NCBI GenBank assembly: GCA_002717485.1
Contig: PBDW01000016.1
Location: 1-64,000 of the forward strand
DNA length: 64,000 nt
Direction of reading: 5' to 3'
Origin: Pelagibacteraceae bacterium
GTDB taxonomy: Bacteria > Pseudomonadota > Alphaproteobacteria > HIMB59 > GCA-002718135
Made by a program: the position numbers and the translations under genes. Positions within the stretch are counted from its first letter, which is position 1; each line of letters starts with the position of its first letter. The notes under the pieces are model-generated. The model saw only the letters and a list, made by a program, of their open reading frames with translations. It made no database searches and was not told the DNA's origin. Below, piece after piece: positions 18,197-27,463 of this stretch.

Positions 18197-19551
18197 AACA
18201 AATCCAAGTTTTTGTTAATTAGGTTTATAAAATGATTTCCTCTTTCCTCAAAATTTTTATATTGATCGAATGATGAACAGGCAGGTGATAATAATATTGT
18301 TGATTCTTCAATGTTATTCTTTGCATCATATAATGATTTTAATACTGCGTTATTTAAATTCTTACATTTAATGCATTTGATAGTTAAATTTAATTCATTA
18401 AAAATAAATTCTTTAGATTCTCCAATTAAATATATTTTTTTTAACTTATCTTTAAAATTTATCAAATCTTTAAAGCTATTATGTTTTAACCTACCACCCA
18501 TAATTAAAAAAATATTTGAATTTGATTTTATTGTTTCTAGAGTAGCTGATAAGTTTGTAGCCTTGCTATCATTAATAATTAAAAGATTGCCTTTAAAATA
18601 TATTTTTTGATTCCTATGTTTTAATGGCTTGTAGGTCTTTACACAGTCAAAAAAATGATTTTTTTTATAGTTTAATATTTTTGAAACTGCGTAAGTGGCC
18701 GTTACATTTTGCCTATTTATAATATCAACTTTAAGTCGATTATCTGATAAATCAATTATTTTATTTGTAAAATAATTATCAATAATTTTATTATTTATAA
18801 AAGAAATACCTTTTTTTAATTTTTTTGTTGTTGAAATTGGAATTAAATTTTTTACACTAATTTTTAATTCATTATAAATTTTAAGACTGGAAGAATCATC
18901 TATGCCAATAATTGCAAACTGATTCAATCCAATATTTTGAAAAATTCTTTTTTTATATTTTACATAATTATTTAAAAACTTATATCTATCTAAGTGATCT
19001 TCTCTTATATTAAGTAATATTGAAATGTATGATTCAAAGTTTGGTGCTGACTCTAACTGATATGAACTTAATTCAACAACATATTTTTCGTATGTAATTT
19101 TTTGTAAAGAATCTAAAAGAGGTTTTCCTATATTTCCACCAACAAATATATTTTTTTTCTGATTTTTTCTTAATAAATGTCCAATTAACGATACCGTTGT
19201 AGATTTTCCATTTGTACCAGTTACAGCTATAACTTTTTTCTTATCAACATCTCTAATAAAAATTTCTAAATCTCTGTAAATTGGTATTTTAAATTTCAGA
19301 GGTTCTTTAAGCTTGGTATGATTTAATGCAATACCTGGACTCACTATAATCATAGCTGCATTTTTCCAATCAATTTTTTTTAATTCTTTAATTAATACTT
19401 TAGGATATTTTTTTTTTATAAATTCTCTCAAATGGCGGTCGTCATCCCAAACTAATACCTCAAATTTCTTATGAATTAAGTATCTTAATGTAGATTCTCC
19501 GCTTAAACCTATTCCAAAAACAACAATAAATTTCTTATTATTTTTTTGCAC
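18193..19551 (-). CDS. murD: UDP-N-acetylmuramoylalanine--D-glutamate ligase
   Basis: MurD adds D-glutamate to UDP-MurNAc-L-Ala with ATP. The 452-residue Mur ligase has an N-terminal UDP-binding fold beginning VVFGIGLSGES (residues 10-20), the ATP loop GTNGKST (112-118), VVELSSYQLE with the metal-binding Glu, and the C-terminal INDSKATN and LLSPACSSFDQYKNFEERG motifs specific to MurD. Its neighbours mraY (8 bases upstream) and ftsW (4-base overlap) match the standard cluster. Confidence 0.95.
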   Translation of the reverse strand: MQKNNKKFIVVFGIGLSGESTLRYLIHKKFEVLVWDDDRHLREFIKKKYPKVLIKELKKIDWKNAAMIIVSPGIALNHTKLKEPLKFKIPIYRDLEIFIRDVDKKKVIAVTGTNGKSTTVSLIGHLLRKNQKKNIFVGGNIGKPLLDSLQKITYEKYVVELSSYQLESAPNFESYISILLNIREDHLDRYKFLNNYVKYKKRIFQNIGLNQFAIIGIDDSSSLKIYNELKISVKNLIPISTTKKLKKGISFINNKIIDNYFTNKIIDLSDNRLKVDIINRQNVTATYAVSKILNYKKNHFFDCVKTYKPLKHRNQKIYFKGNLLIINDSKATNLSATLETIKSNSNIFLIMGGRLKHNSFKDLINFKDKLKKIYLIGESKEFIFNELNLTIKCIKCKNLNNAVLKSLYDAKNNIEESTILLSPACSSFDQYKNFEERGNHFINLINKNLDLL

Positions 19552-19558
19552 AATTCTT

Positions 19559-20647
19559 CTAACGTATTTTAAGAGTGGCTAGGCCCAAAAGAGCTAATAC
19601 TATAGCTATAATCCAAAAACGTATTACTATAGTTGGTTCTTTCCAGCCCTTCTTTTCAAAATGATGATGAAGAGGGGCCATTTGAAAAACTCTCTTTCCA
19701 GTTAATTTATAACTTAAGATTTGCACAATTACTGAAACTGTTTCAAAAACAAATAAGCCTCCTATAATTGCCAAAACAATTTCGTGCTTAACAATTATGG
19801 CCAAAGACCCAAGTATGCCTCCCATTGAAAGCGAACCAGTATCTCCCATAAAAACCATAGCGGGCGGTGCATTATACCACAAGAATCCTAAAGATGCTCC
19901 AACCAGTGCTCCGCATATAATTACTAGCTCACCAGATCCAGGAATATAGTTAATCTGAAGATATTCTGCAAAAATAGTATTTCCAACTATGTAGGCAATA
20001 AATGCAAATGAAAAGCCGACAATCATAACAGGCACAATTGCTAATCCGTCCAGACCGTCCGTAATGTTAACAGAGTTTGCTGACCCTATTATTATAAAAA
20101 TACCGATTGGAAAAAATAGCCATCCTAAATCTAAATAAAAATTTTTAAAAAAAGGAAAATTGATAATTGTTGAATACTCAGGGGGTAAGGAATTTACAAT
20201 TAAAAGAATAATAAAAAATGACATAATAATTTGAGATATGATTCGTGTACTTACTTTTAAACCTTGACTAGAATTATTAGCAATCTTGATATAATCATCA
20301 ATAAAACCTAAAGTTCCAAAAGAAAATGCTGATAATAAAATAATCCAAACATATATATTTTTGAGATCTGACCACAGCAGGGTTGCTAATAATATGCTAC
20401 TTAATATCAATAATCCACCCATAGTAGGCGTTCCAGATTTTTTTATTATATGATCTGAAGGTCCATCTTCACGAATAGGCTGACCCTTTGGCTGAACATT
20501 TTTCAACCTTCTAATAAATATTTCTCCAACAATAAGAGAAAAAAATAGAGCTGTTAGTGTAGCTCCACCAGCACGGAAAGTAATGTAATTGAATAAATTT
20601 AAAAAACTTAATTTATTAATAAATATTTCTGTTATTAAAACTAACAT
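19559..20647 (-). CDS. mraY: Phospho-N-acetylmuramoyl-pentapeptide transferase
   Basis: MraY links the cytosolic UDP-MurNAc-pentapeptide to undecaprenyl phosphate, forming lipid I. The 362-residue protein has about ten transmembrane helices. Hallmarks are SGTPTMGG (near residue 72), LGFIDDYIK with the magnesium-binding DD, NSVNITDGLDGLA, AMVFMGDTGSL and MAPLHHHFEKKGW, which holds the HHH motif. All catalytic acidic residues seem intact. It sits between murF and murD with short gaps. Confidence 0.97.
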   Translation of the reverse strand: MLVLITEIFINKLSFLNLFNYITFRAGGATLTALFFSLIVGEIFIRRLKNVQPKGQPIREDGPSDHIIKKSGTPTMGGLLILSSILLATLLWSDLKNIYVWIILLSAFSFGTLGFIDDYIKIANNSSQGLKVSTRIISQIIMSFFIILLIVNSLPPEYSTIINFPFFKNFYLDLGWLFFPIGIFIIIGSANSVNITDGLDGLAIVPVMIVGFSFAFIAYIVGNTIFAEYLQINYIPGSGELVIICGALVGASLGFLWYNAPPAMVFMGDTGSLSMGGILGSLAIIVKHEIVLAIIGGLFVFETVSVIVQILSYKLTGKRVFQMAPLHHHFEKKGWKEPTIVIRFWIIAIVLALLGLATLKIR

Positions 20648-20656
20648 ACAAAACCT

Positions 20657-22057
20657 TTAAGAAAATATCCTTTTTATTTTTAATTTTTCAACAAACTTGT
20701 TTACAATAGTATTATTTGAACACTTAACTAAGACCATATCACGATTTCTTATATTTTTTAAAAAGTGATTATTTAGTTTATTAATATCTTTAAAATAATA
20801 AAAATTATTTTCATTTATAAAATGTTTATTTAGAATTTTAACTAAATTACCACAAGTTAAAATTTGATAAAAATTGCTAGGATTAAGATATTTTGAAATT
20901 TCTAAGTGGAAATTTTGTGATTTAGCGCCCAGTTCTAACATATCTCCTATAATAAGAAATTTTCTACTAGCTCTTGGCAAATGAAATTCATTAAAATAAT
21001 CAATAGTCGCCTTTAACGATAAAGGACTTGAATTATAACTTTCATCAATAAGAACAAATTTTTTATTTCTTAGTTTAATTTTATAAAATTTACCTCTACC
21101 ACTTAATTCTGGCAATGATGTGGCATTATTCTTCACATAGTTATAATTTAACTTTAATAAGTAAAAGATTGATAATACTATTAAGTTATTTTGTACCTGA
21201 TGCTTTCCGTTTGCTGATATTTTGTAATTTAAAGTTTCATCTAATATATTAACTTTCACAATAAAAATTTTGTTTCTACTATATATTATTTTATTGCTAA
21301 AAACATTAGCTTTTCTTGAATCTCCAAATGTAAGAACTTTTAATGTTTTATTTTTTTTTATTATTTTTTTTATATAGCTATTGTCTTTAATGCTGTAGGG
21401 GATGACTATTGATTTAATATTTGGATTAAATTTATTATTAAAGATTTCTGATTTTTCTTTAATAATATTATTTAGATTTTTAAAATTTTTTAAATGTGTC
21501 GGTCCTATATTTGTTATTATAGCTATATTGGGCCTAGCCAGAAGAGCAAGTTTTTTTATTTCTCCAAAATTATTTGTTCCTATTTCAATTATTAAAACTT
21601 TACTATCTAAATCTAGATTAGCTAGAGTCAAGCATACCCCAAGATTATTATTATAACTTTTGATTGATGAGTTTGTTTTTAATTTAAAGTTTAAAAAAAA
21701 ACTTAATTGCTCCTTTGTGCTAGTTTTGCCCACGCTACCTGTAATGCCAATAACTTTTCCTTTATACATTGACCTTTTATTTTTTGCTAAAAATTTTAAG
21801 GCTCTCAAACAATTATCGACAAATATTATTTTATTATTATTTATATTTTTTACTTTTTTATCAGAAATTATGTAGCTGGCTTTTCTTTTTATTGCGTCTT
21901 GTATATAATTTACCCCATGTCCATTTGGTCCTTTTAATGCAATAAAAATATCACCTGGCGTAATATCTCTACTATCAATTTTAATCTTTCCCCGTCCTTT
22001 AATAACTTTTTTTAAAAGATTAATATACTTATTTGAATTATTTTTTTCTTTGATCAT
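20657..22057 (-). CDS. murF: UDP-MurNAc-tripeptide--D-alanyl-D-alanine ligase
   Basis: MurF attaches the D-Ala-D-Ala dipeptide to complete UDP-MurNAc-pentapeptide. The 466-residue protein shows the N-terminal domain motif IDSRDITPGDIFIAL, the ATP loop GITGSVGKTST near residues 104-114, EIGTNNFGEI, ITNIGPTHL and the C-terminal DESYNSSPLS plus IGDMLELG motifs. The start lies 20 bases inside the end of murE, so the two are likely coupled. Confidence 0.96.
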   Translation of the reverse strand: MIKEKNNSNKYINLLKKVIKGRGKIKIDSRDITPGDIFIALKGPNGHGVNYIQDAIKRKASYIISDKKVKNINNNKIIFVDNCLRALKFLAKNKRSMYKGKVIGITGSVGKTSTKEQLSFFLNFKLKTNSSIKSYNNNLGVCLTLANLDLDSKVLIIEIGTNNFGEIKKLALLARPNIAIITNIGPTHLKNFKNLNNIIKEKSEIFNNKFNPNIKSIVIPYSIKDNSYIKKIIKKNKTLKVLTFGDSRKANVFSNKIIYSRNKIFIVKVNILDETLNYKISANGKHQVQNNLIVLSIFYLLKLNYNYVKNNATSLPELSGRGKFYKIKLRNKKFVLIDESYNSSPLSLKATIDYFNEFHLPRASRKFLIIGDMLELGAKSQNFHLEISKYLNPSNFYQILTCGNLVKILNKHFINENNFYYFKDINKLNNHFLKNIRNRDMVLVKCSNNTIVNKFVEKLKIKRIFS

Positions 22058-23501
22058 TATTTATTTTTTTAATTATAGAATTTGTTATTTTTAAGTCATC
22101 AAAGGGAATCTTTTTATTTTTAATTAATTGAAATTTTTCATGCCCCCTACCAGCAATAATTAAGATTTCATTTTCTTTTAAATCTTGTACAGCTTTTCTG
22201 ATCGCATTTTCCCTTTTATTAATTAATATTGCTCTTGAACAACCTTTTGCTATTGATAATAAAATATTTGCAGATTTTTCACTCCTTGGGTTATCATCAG
22301 TAATATAAACTTTATTGGCATTTCGGTTTGCTATTTTTCCCATTAAAATTCTTTTTGATTTATCCCTATCGCCTCCACAACCAAAAACAACTGAAGGTTT
22401 TATATTCTGCAATTTTCTTACAGAAATGAGTATATTTTTTAAAGCATCAGGGGTATGGGCATAATCAATATAAACCTTTGACCTATTATGCAAAGGGTAG
22501 CAAAGTTGCATTCTACCTGGAGGTCTAGCAATATTTGCAATAGAATTAAATGTATTTTCAATACTTAGTCCTAAATGCAATGCTATAGCAATTGCACATT
22601 CTAAATTTCTTAAATCAAAATCATATGCAAAATCTATAGGTAAAATAAATCTTTCATTATATATTTTAATAAAATAAGCTCCTTTTTTAAATTGAATATA
22701 TATTTTATCCTTTAAGCTTCCATAACTTAATAATTTAATTTTTTTACTTTTTAATTTGCTAATAAAATTTCTTTTAAGATTAATTGTGGAATTAACTATA
22801 GCTAATCCATTATTGTTTAAATAATCTGTAAAAAGACTAAGCTTTACTTTCCTATATTCTGCTAAACTTTTATGATAATCTAAATGATCTTTAGTAATAT
22901 TTGTTATAGCTGCAATTGTTAATGGAAATCCGAAAATTCTTTTCTGAGAAATTCCATGACTAGAAGCTTCAAAAATAAAATTTCTGGATCCTTTTTTTGC
23001 ATGCAGATCTGCTAATCTATATAATGAACAGATATCTGGGGTGGTTAGACTCGTATTAGATATTTTTAAATTATTATAATACTCCCCAATGGTGCCTATG
23101 TAAGAAACATTAGAATTATTAAGTTTCAAAATTTGATATAAATACCAACATACAGATGTTTTTCCATTTGTTCCAGTAATAGCAATAATGTTATGAGGTG
23201 TTTTTTTATATAAATTTTTTAAGAAAAAATGTAAATTTTTTTTTAATTCTTTGTTGTAAATTATTGGAATTTTTGTATTTATTTTTGGAATTTTTTTATC
23301 ACTTATTATTGCAATACAGCCTTTGTTAATTGCTTCCATAATAAACTTAGTTGATTTAATTTTTTTACTCTTTAAGGAAATAAATATATCACCTTTTTTA
23401 ATTTCTTTTGAATTTTGAGTAATATTCTTTATTTTTTTATTAAATTTATATTCAAATTTTGTTGTTATATTTATTTTTGTTAAAAAATCAAAAAGTTGCA
23501 C
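22038..23501 (-). CDS. murE: UDP-MurNAc-L-Ala-D-Glu--meso-diaminopimelate ligase
   Basis: MurE adds the third stem residue. The DDNPRSE motif in the C-terminal domain (near residues 404-410) is the DNPR signature of meso-diaminopimelate-specific enzymes, so the wall is of the Gram-negative DAP type. The ATP loop TGTNGKTS is at residues 109-116, and TTPD and EASSHGISQKR, the carbamylated-lysine and substrate motifs, are present. The 487-residue length is normal. It overlaps ftsI by 14 bases and murF by 20 bases. Confidence 0.96.
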   Translation of the reverse strand: MQLFDFLTKINITTKFEYKFNKKIKNITQNSKEIKKGDIFISLKSKKIKSTKFIMEAINKGCIAIISDKKIPKINTKIPIIYNKELKKNLHFFLKNLYKKTPHNIIAITGTNGKTSVCWYLYQILKLNNSNVSYIGTIGEYYNNLKISNTSLTTPDICSLYRLADLHAKKGSRNFIFEASSHGISQKRIFGFPLTIAAITNITKDHLDYHKSLAEYRKVKLSLFTDYLNNNGLAIVNSTINLKRNFISKLKSKKIKLLSYGSLKDKIYIQFKKGAYFIKIYNERFILPIDFAYDFDLRNLECAIAIALHLGLSIENTFNSIANIARPPGRMQLCYPLHNRSKVYIDYAHTPDALKNILISVRKLQNIKPSVVFGCGGDRDKSKRILMGKIANRNANKVYITDDNPRSEKSANILLSIAKGCSRAILINKRENAIRKAVQDLKENEILIIAGRGHEKFQLIKNKKIPFDDLKITNSIIKKINNDQRKK

Positions 23502-25176
23502 TAGAGAATTCCTTATTTTTCTTTAATTTTGCTTGAGCTTCATAAAATTCTTCTATTTCAAAAGGTGGTATTCCTAGTATGTGTACCATCCTTTTAATCA
23601 CATTTGAAACTGCAGGTGCCGCAACCCACGCACCAGTTGTATTATTGTATGTTTCATCTATTCCTTTTGGGTTTTTAATCATTATTAATATTGCATATTC
23701 AGGTTTAGACATCGGAAAAACTCCAATAAATGATGATAAGTTGGCTTTTTTAAGATAGCTATTATTTTCAACCATTTCGGCTGTTCCTGTCTTTCCCCCA
23801 ACCTCATATCCAATAACTTTTGCTCTTGGGCCAGTCCATTCTGTTTCTAGAATAACAGCCCTTAAAAGTTGTCTAATTTTAGCTGAAGTTTCGTTAGTGA
23901 TTACTTTTGATGTATAATCAGCTGATGGTTTTTTTATAAAAGTTGGATTAATTATTTTTCCATCATTAACTAATGCTCCATATATAGTGCATAGATGTAT
24001 TGGTGTAATGGAAAGGCCATAACCATAACCTATTGTCATAGTATTAATTGGCAACCATGGATTTGGAACAATGGGTGTGCCAATTTCTGGAATTTCTAAA
24101 CTATATCTATTTAATAAACCAAATTCTTTTAAATATTTTTTATGAATTTTTTTTCCAATTTTTTTTGCTACCTGTGCAGTTCCAATATTCGATGAGTTAA
24201 CAATAATTTCCCTAATATTGAAAGGTCCCTTCATAGGACGATGATCATTTACAACAAACTTGTCAACCTTAAGGGGTTTGTTAACTTGAAAAAGGCTTTT
24301 GTCATTAATTGTATCACTATCATATCCAATTGCCATAGTTATAGGTTTAAATGTTGATCCCATTTCAAATACACCTTGTGTTGCTGAATTAAATCTATTT
24401 TCTAATGGTGATAGGTTTAAATTATTTGGATTAAAATCTGGCATACTTGAAGCTGCTAGTATTTGACCGTTATTAATATCTAATATAATACCGACCCCTC
24501 CAAGCGCATCGAATTTATCTAATGTAATTTTTAGCTCTTCTCTAACAACATTCTGCAACCTTAAATCTAAACTTAATGTAATATCATTGTTTTTTTTCAA
24601 TGATTTATTAAGACCTTTTTCTATACCTGCTAAACCATCTTCATCTATATCTGTATACCCAACTATATGAGAGGTAAGATTTCCTTGAGGGTATATGCGC
24701 ATTTGCTCTTTATGAACCTGCAATCCGATCTCACCTATATTATTTATCTTAATGTGTTCAATTGGCGATATATCTCTCTTAATCCAAAAAAATTTTTTAT
24801 TTTGATTTAATTTTGATAGTAATTTTTTTTGTTCAATATTAAGTATATCTGAGAGTTGCTTTGATAAATTAATCTTATTCTTTATGATTTTTGAATTTGC
24901 TGACAAAGAGTAAGATCTTACACTTGCAGCTAGAAGCACACCGTTTCTATCATATATTGATCCTCTTTTATTGTTTAAGTCTATTAATACTTTTTCTTTA
25001 ATTGCAACTGAAGCAATATTTTCTGTGTTAGAAATTATCATAACATCAGTTAATTTAAACAAAATAAAAATATAAATTATAATAAATATTGAGCATGCAA
25101 AAAATACTCTTTTGTGAACTTGATTTAAAGATTCATTGTCAAATAATCTAAAAATTATTTTTCTTTTATAAACCAT
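23488..25176 (-). CDS. ftsI: Penicillin-binding protein 3, septal transpeptidase
   Basis: FtsI cross-links septal peptidoglycan and is the partner of FtsW. The 562-residue class B PBP has one transmembrane helix at about residues 24-42, a pedestal domain (RGSIYDRNGVLLA at 71-83), and a transpeptidase domain with the three active-site motifs S274-TFK, S328-S-N and K462-T-G. All three are intact, so it should bind beta-lactams. It follows ftsL by 23 bases and overlaps murE. Confidence 0.96.
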   Translation of the reverse strand: MVYKRKIIFRLFDNESLNQVHKRVFFACSIFIIIYIFILFKLTDVMIISNTENIASVAIKEKVLIDLNNKRGSIYDRNGVLLAASVRSYSLSANSKIIKNKINLSKQLSDILNIEQKKLLSKLNQNKKFFWIKRDISPIEHIKINNIGEIGLQVHKEQMRIYPQGNLTSHIVGYTDIDEDGLAGIEKGLNKSLKKNNDITLSLDLRLQNVVREELKITLDKFDALGGVGIILDINNGQILAASSMPDFNPNNLNLSPLENRFNSATQGVFEMGSTFKPITMAIGYDSDTINDKSLFQVNKPLKVDKFVVNDHRPMKGPFNIREIIVNSSNIGTAQVAKKIGKKIHKKYLKEFGLLNRYSLEIPEIGTPIVPNPWLPINTMTIGYGYGLSITPIHLCTIYGALVNDGKIINPTFIKKPSADYTSKVITNETSAKIRQLLRAVILETEWTGPRAKVIGYEVGGKTGTAEMVENNSYLKKANLSSFIGVFPMSKPEYAILIMIKNPKGIDETYNNTTGAWVAAPAVSNVIKRMVHILGIPPFEIEEFYEAQAKLKKNKEFSSATF

Positions 25177-25199
25177 ATCTAAATAAAAAATAATTTTTT

Positions 25200-25559
25200 T
25201 TAATTATCTTGAGTAAAAGAAATTCTTTTTTTATCATTTTTTGAAACTACAGGTATGAAAGAATTTAAAGAATTTATTTTATTAATAAAAGTATTTTTAC
25301 TATAAATAAGAATTCTTTCTTTATTGTTTTGTTCATAGTCTAAATATATATTTGATATTTGACTTATATAATTTGGATTAGTATGCGCGGCATATTCTGA
25401 AAGCAAAACCTGATTTGTTTCCTGGGTTATAAATATTTTTTTATTAATTAAATTAATTTTTTTTTCTAATTGTCTACTTTCATGAAAAATTTGAAAACAA
25501 CAAATTAATAAAATTAATGATAAAAAAAGGAATAAAGAACCAATTAAATTAGTTTTCAT
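25200..25559 (-). CDS. ftsL: Cell division protein FtsL
   Basis: This 119-residue protein has a short N-terminus, one transmembrane helix at about residues 4-24 (NLIGSLFLFLSLILLICCFQIF) and a heptad-like stretch after it (ESRQLEKKINLINKKIF), as in the FtsL part of the FtsQBL complex. FtsL proteins share little sequence, so the call rests on topology, length and its position between rsmH and ftsI, where ftsL always lies. It overlaps rsmH by 11 bases. Confidence 0.8.
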   Translation of the reverse strand: MKTNLIGSLFLFLSLILLICCFQIFHESRQLEKKINLINKKIFITQETNQVLLSEYAAHTNPNYISQISNIYLDYEQNNKERILIYSKNTFINKINSLNSFIPVVSKNDKKRISFTQDN

Positions 25560-26511
25560 TTAATTTTCCTAATTTTTCGGCAACCCGGAGTTTTGCTGAT
25601 CGAGATCGAGGATTGGTGGATAACTCTTTCTCATCTGGTCTAATAACTTTCTTGGTGATTAATTTTAAAGTACTTGAACCAGTATCAGCATACTCCGGGA
25701 AATGGCGGGAGGAACGCCATCTTTTACCACTTTTGTGGTTAAAGAAATCTTTCACAAGCCTGTCTTCAAGACTATGGAAAGAAACTACTATGATTCTTCC
25801 ACCTGGAAGTAATAATTTTTCCGATTTTGTTAAAGCTTCTTTAAAGTCATTTAGTTCGTTATTTACAAATATCCTTAACGCCTGAAAAGTCTTAGTCGCT
25901 GGATTTTTTTTTGATAATTTATTAATTTTGGACTTAATTATTGAAGCTAATTCGTAAGTAGTTTTAATAAGTGATTTTTTTCTGTAATTAACTATTTCTT
26001 TGGCAATTTTTTTTGCGAATCTTTCTTCGCCATATTTAAAAATTATATTTGCAATTTCTTTCTCATTAAATGTGTTCACTAAATCATATGCTGAAATTCC
26101 TAATTTTTGATTCATTCTCATATCTAAGGGACCTTCTATATCAAATGAAAAACCTCTTCTTGAATCGTTGAGTTGATTTGAAGAAATACCTAAATCAAAT
26201 ATTATTGCATCAAAACCTAATAATTTTTTTTTCAATTGATAACTTTTAATAATTTTATCAATTTGACTAAAATTTCCTTCTATAAATTTAAATTTTTTAT
26301 AATTATTTAATTTAGCAAAATAATTAACTTCAGGATCTCTATCGATTGCTATAAGTTGATTAAGATTTTTTAATTTTAAAATCTTTTTTGAATAACCTCC
26401 GCCTCCATATGTGGCATCGATAATATTTAACTTATTCTTTTTTGGAATAAACTTAATTGCTTCATCAAGTAAAACTGGTTTGTGAATATTTATTTTTTCT
26501 AAGTTATTCAT
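25549..26511 (-). CDS. rsmH: 16S rRNA (cytosine1402-N4)-methyltransferase
   Basis: RsmH (MraW) methylates N4 of C1402 in the ribosomal P site of 16S rRNA. The 320-residue protein has HKPVLLDEAI at the N-terminus, the SAM loop IDATYGGGGYSKKIL (about residues 35-49), DLGISSNQLNDSRRGFSF, and the C-terminal VVSFHSLEDRLVKDFF and NPRSRSAKLRV signatures. It overlaps mraZ by 8 bases and ftsL by 11 bases, as is common for the head of the dcw operon. Confidence 0.96.
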   Translation of the reverse strand: MNNLEKINIHKPVLLDEAIKFIPKKNKLNIIDATYGGGGYSKKILKLKNLNQLIAIDRDPEVNYFAKLNNYKKFKFIEGNFSQIDKIIKSYQLKKKLLGFDAIIFDLGISSNQLNDSRRGFSFDIEGPLDMRMNQKLGISAYDLVNTFNEKEIANIIFKYGEERFAKKIAKEIVNYRKKSLIKTTYELASIIKSKINKLSKKNPATKTFQALRIFVNNELNDFKEALTKSEKLLLPGGRIIVVSFHSLEDRLVKDFFNHKSGKRWRSSRHFPEYADTGSSTLKLITKKVIRPDEKELSTNPRSRSAKLRVAEKLGKLNEN

Positions 26512-26971
26512 TTTTTATTAAGCTTGTTAAAGATTTAAGCGTTTTCTTTTCTTCAATTAATTTCTTTCTTGATGATTCTTGTCTTGATGCGGCCATATCT
26601 GGATTCCATATTTGGAATGAGTTTCCTTGACCTATAAAAGTTGCTTCATTTCTTATTTGAGCATATTTTTTTAAGTCTTCAGGAATAAGAAATCTTCCCT
26701 CTGAGTCTATATTTACCGATCTTAATTCCGAGAATATTGATGTTGTAAAATTATCTTGATCGTCAGAAAAGATATCAAGCTGGTCTATAGTCTTTGCAAT
26801 ATTCTCTATTCTATTATAACCGCAAGCTTCAATTGATTTATATTTAAATGATTTAAATAGAATCAACTCAATCTTGTTTTTTTCCGTCAAGATTGCTCTA
26901 TAACTTGAAGGTAAAGATATTCTTCCCTTTTTGTCTATTTTAAAAACATAAGTTGATAGAAATAATTTCAT
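26504..26971 (-). CDS. mraZ: Transcriptional regulator MraZ
   Basis: MraZ is an AbrB-fold ring-forming DNA-binding protein that represses its own dcw operon in other bacteria. The 155-residue protein has two tandem SpoVT/AbrB-like halves: KIDKKGRISLPSSYRA (about residues 12-27) and NIDSEGRFLIPEDLKKYA (about 92-109), each with the DxxGR core. The start has a strong ribosome site, GGTGGGAG at 26978-26985. As first gene of the cluster it lies just below four TGGG boxes (26993-27027), its likely operator. Confidence 0.95.
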   Translation of the reverse strand: MKLFLSTYVFKIDKKGRISLPSSYRAILTEKNKIELILFKSFKYKSIEACGYNRIENIAKTIDQLDIFSDDQDNFTTSIFSELRSVNIDSEGRFLIPEDLKKYAQIRNEATFIGQGNSFQIWNPDMAASRQESSRKKLIEEKKTLKSLTSLIKNE

Positions 26972-26992
26972 CTATAGCTCCCACCAATATAG

Positions 26993-27027
26993 ATGGGTTA
27001 TCATGGGAAATTATGGGCGTCAATGGG
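26993..27027. promoter_or_regulatory. Four-copy MraZ box (TGGG at 10-base period)
   Basis: The plus strand reads ATGGG at 26993-26997, 27003-27007, 27013-27017 and 27023-27027, an exact 10-base period over four copies, beginning 22 bases upstream of the mraZ start codon. MraZ of E. coli and mollicutes is known to bind TGGGN repeats with 5-base spacers. Here the TGGG lies on the strand opposite to mraZ coding. A further TGGG in coding orientation sits inside the ribosome site (26980-26983). Confidence 0.8.
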
Positions 27028-27064
27028 ATATAATATTTGTTCGTATTTTGTTCTTATTTTTTTA

Positions 27065-27428
27065 AAGTAGATAGCGTATAAGCCGGGTTCTGTAATTTCA
27101 ATTTAAATGAAATTTGATGGTCATTCATCTAGGATAAATGTCGCCATTTACCTCAAGCAGCCTACCCGAATAACATAACCTGGAACCTGGTTTTAATTAT
27201 TCCTATTTGGCCTTGCTCCCAAAAGGGTTTGCAATGCCTTGTATGTTACCACACAAGCGGTGAGCTCTTACCTCACCTTTTCACCCTTACCTATATTAAA
27301 TAGGCGGTTTATTTTCTGTTGCACTATCCCTAAAGTCACCTTTGCCAGGTATTGCCTGGTTTTGCGCTCCAATGGAGCCCGGACTTTCCTCTTAATACTT
27401 GATTAAGCAACCATCGCACTATCTACTT
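27065..27428 (-). ncRNA. rnpB: RNase P RNA, class A
   Basis: This is the catalytic RNA that trims the 5' leader from tRNA precursors. On the minus strand it begins with AGTAGATAG, which pairs with CTATCTACT at the 3' end to close helix P1. Universal core elements are present in order: GAGGAAAGTCCGGGC near the 5' end, AGTGCAACAGAAA, GGTAAGAGCTCACCGC, GAGCAAGGCCAAATAGG, GGGTAGGCTGCTTGAG, and CTAGATGAATGACC with ACAGAACCCGGCTTAT at the 3' end. Ends are placed by the P1 pairing, so a few bases either way are uncertain. Confidence 0.96.
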
Positions 27429-27434
27429 CAATCG

Positions 27435-27463
27435 CTAATAATGTAAAATCATTTGCTAGTCAA
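27435..27463 (-). promoter_or_regulatory. Sigma-70 type promoter for rnpB
   Basis: On the minus strand TTGACT (27458-27463) and TATTAG (27435-27440) are 17 bases apart, and the predicted start falls at the first bases of the RNase P RNA. The -35 hexamer overlaps the last codons and TAG stop of the ampD-like gene, so the promoter is embedded in the end of the upstream coding sequence. Confidence 0.7.
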
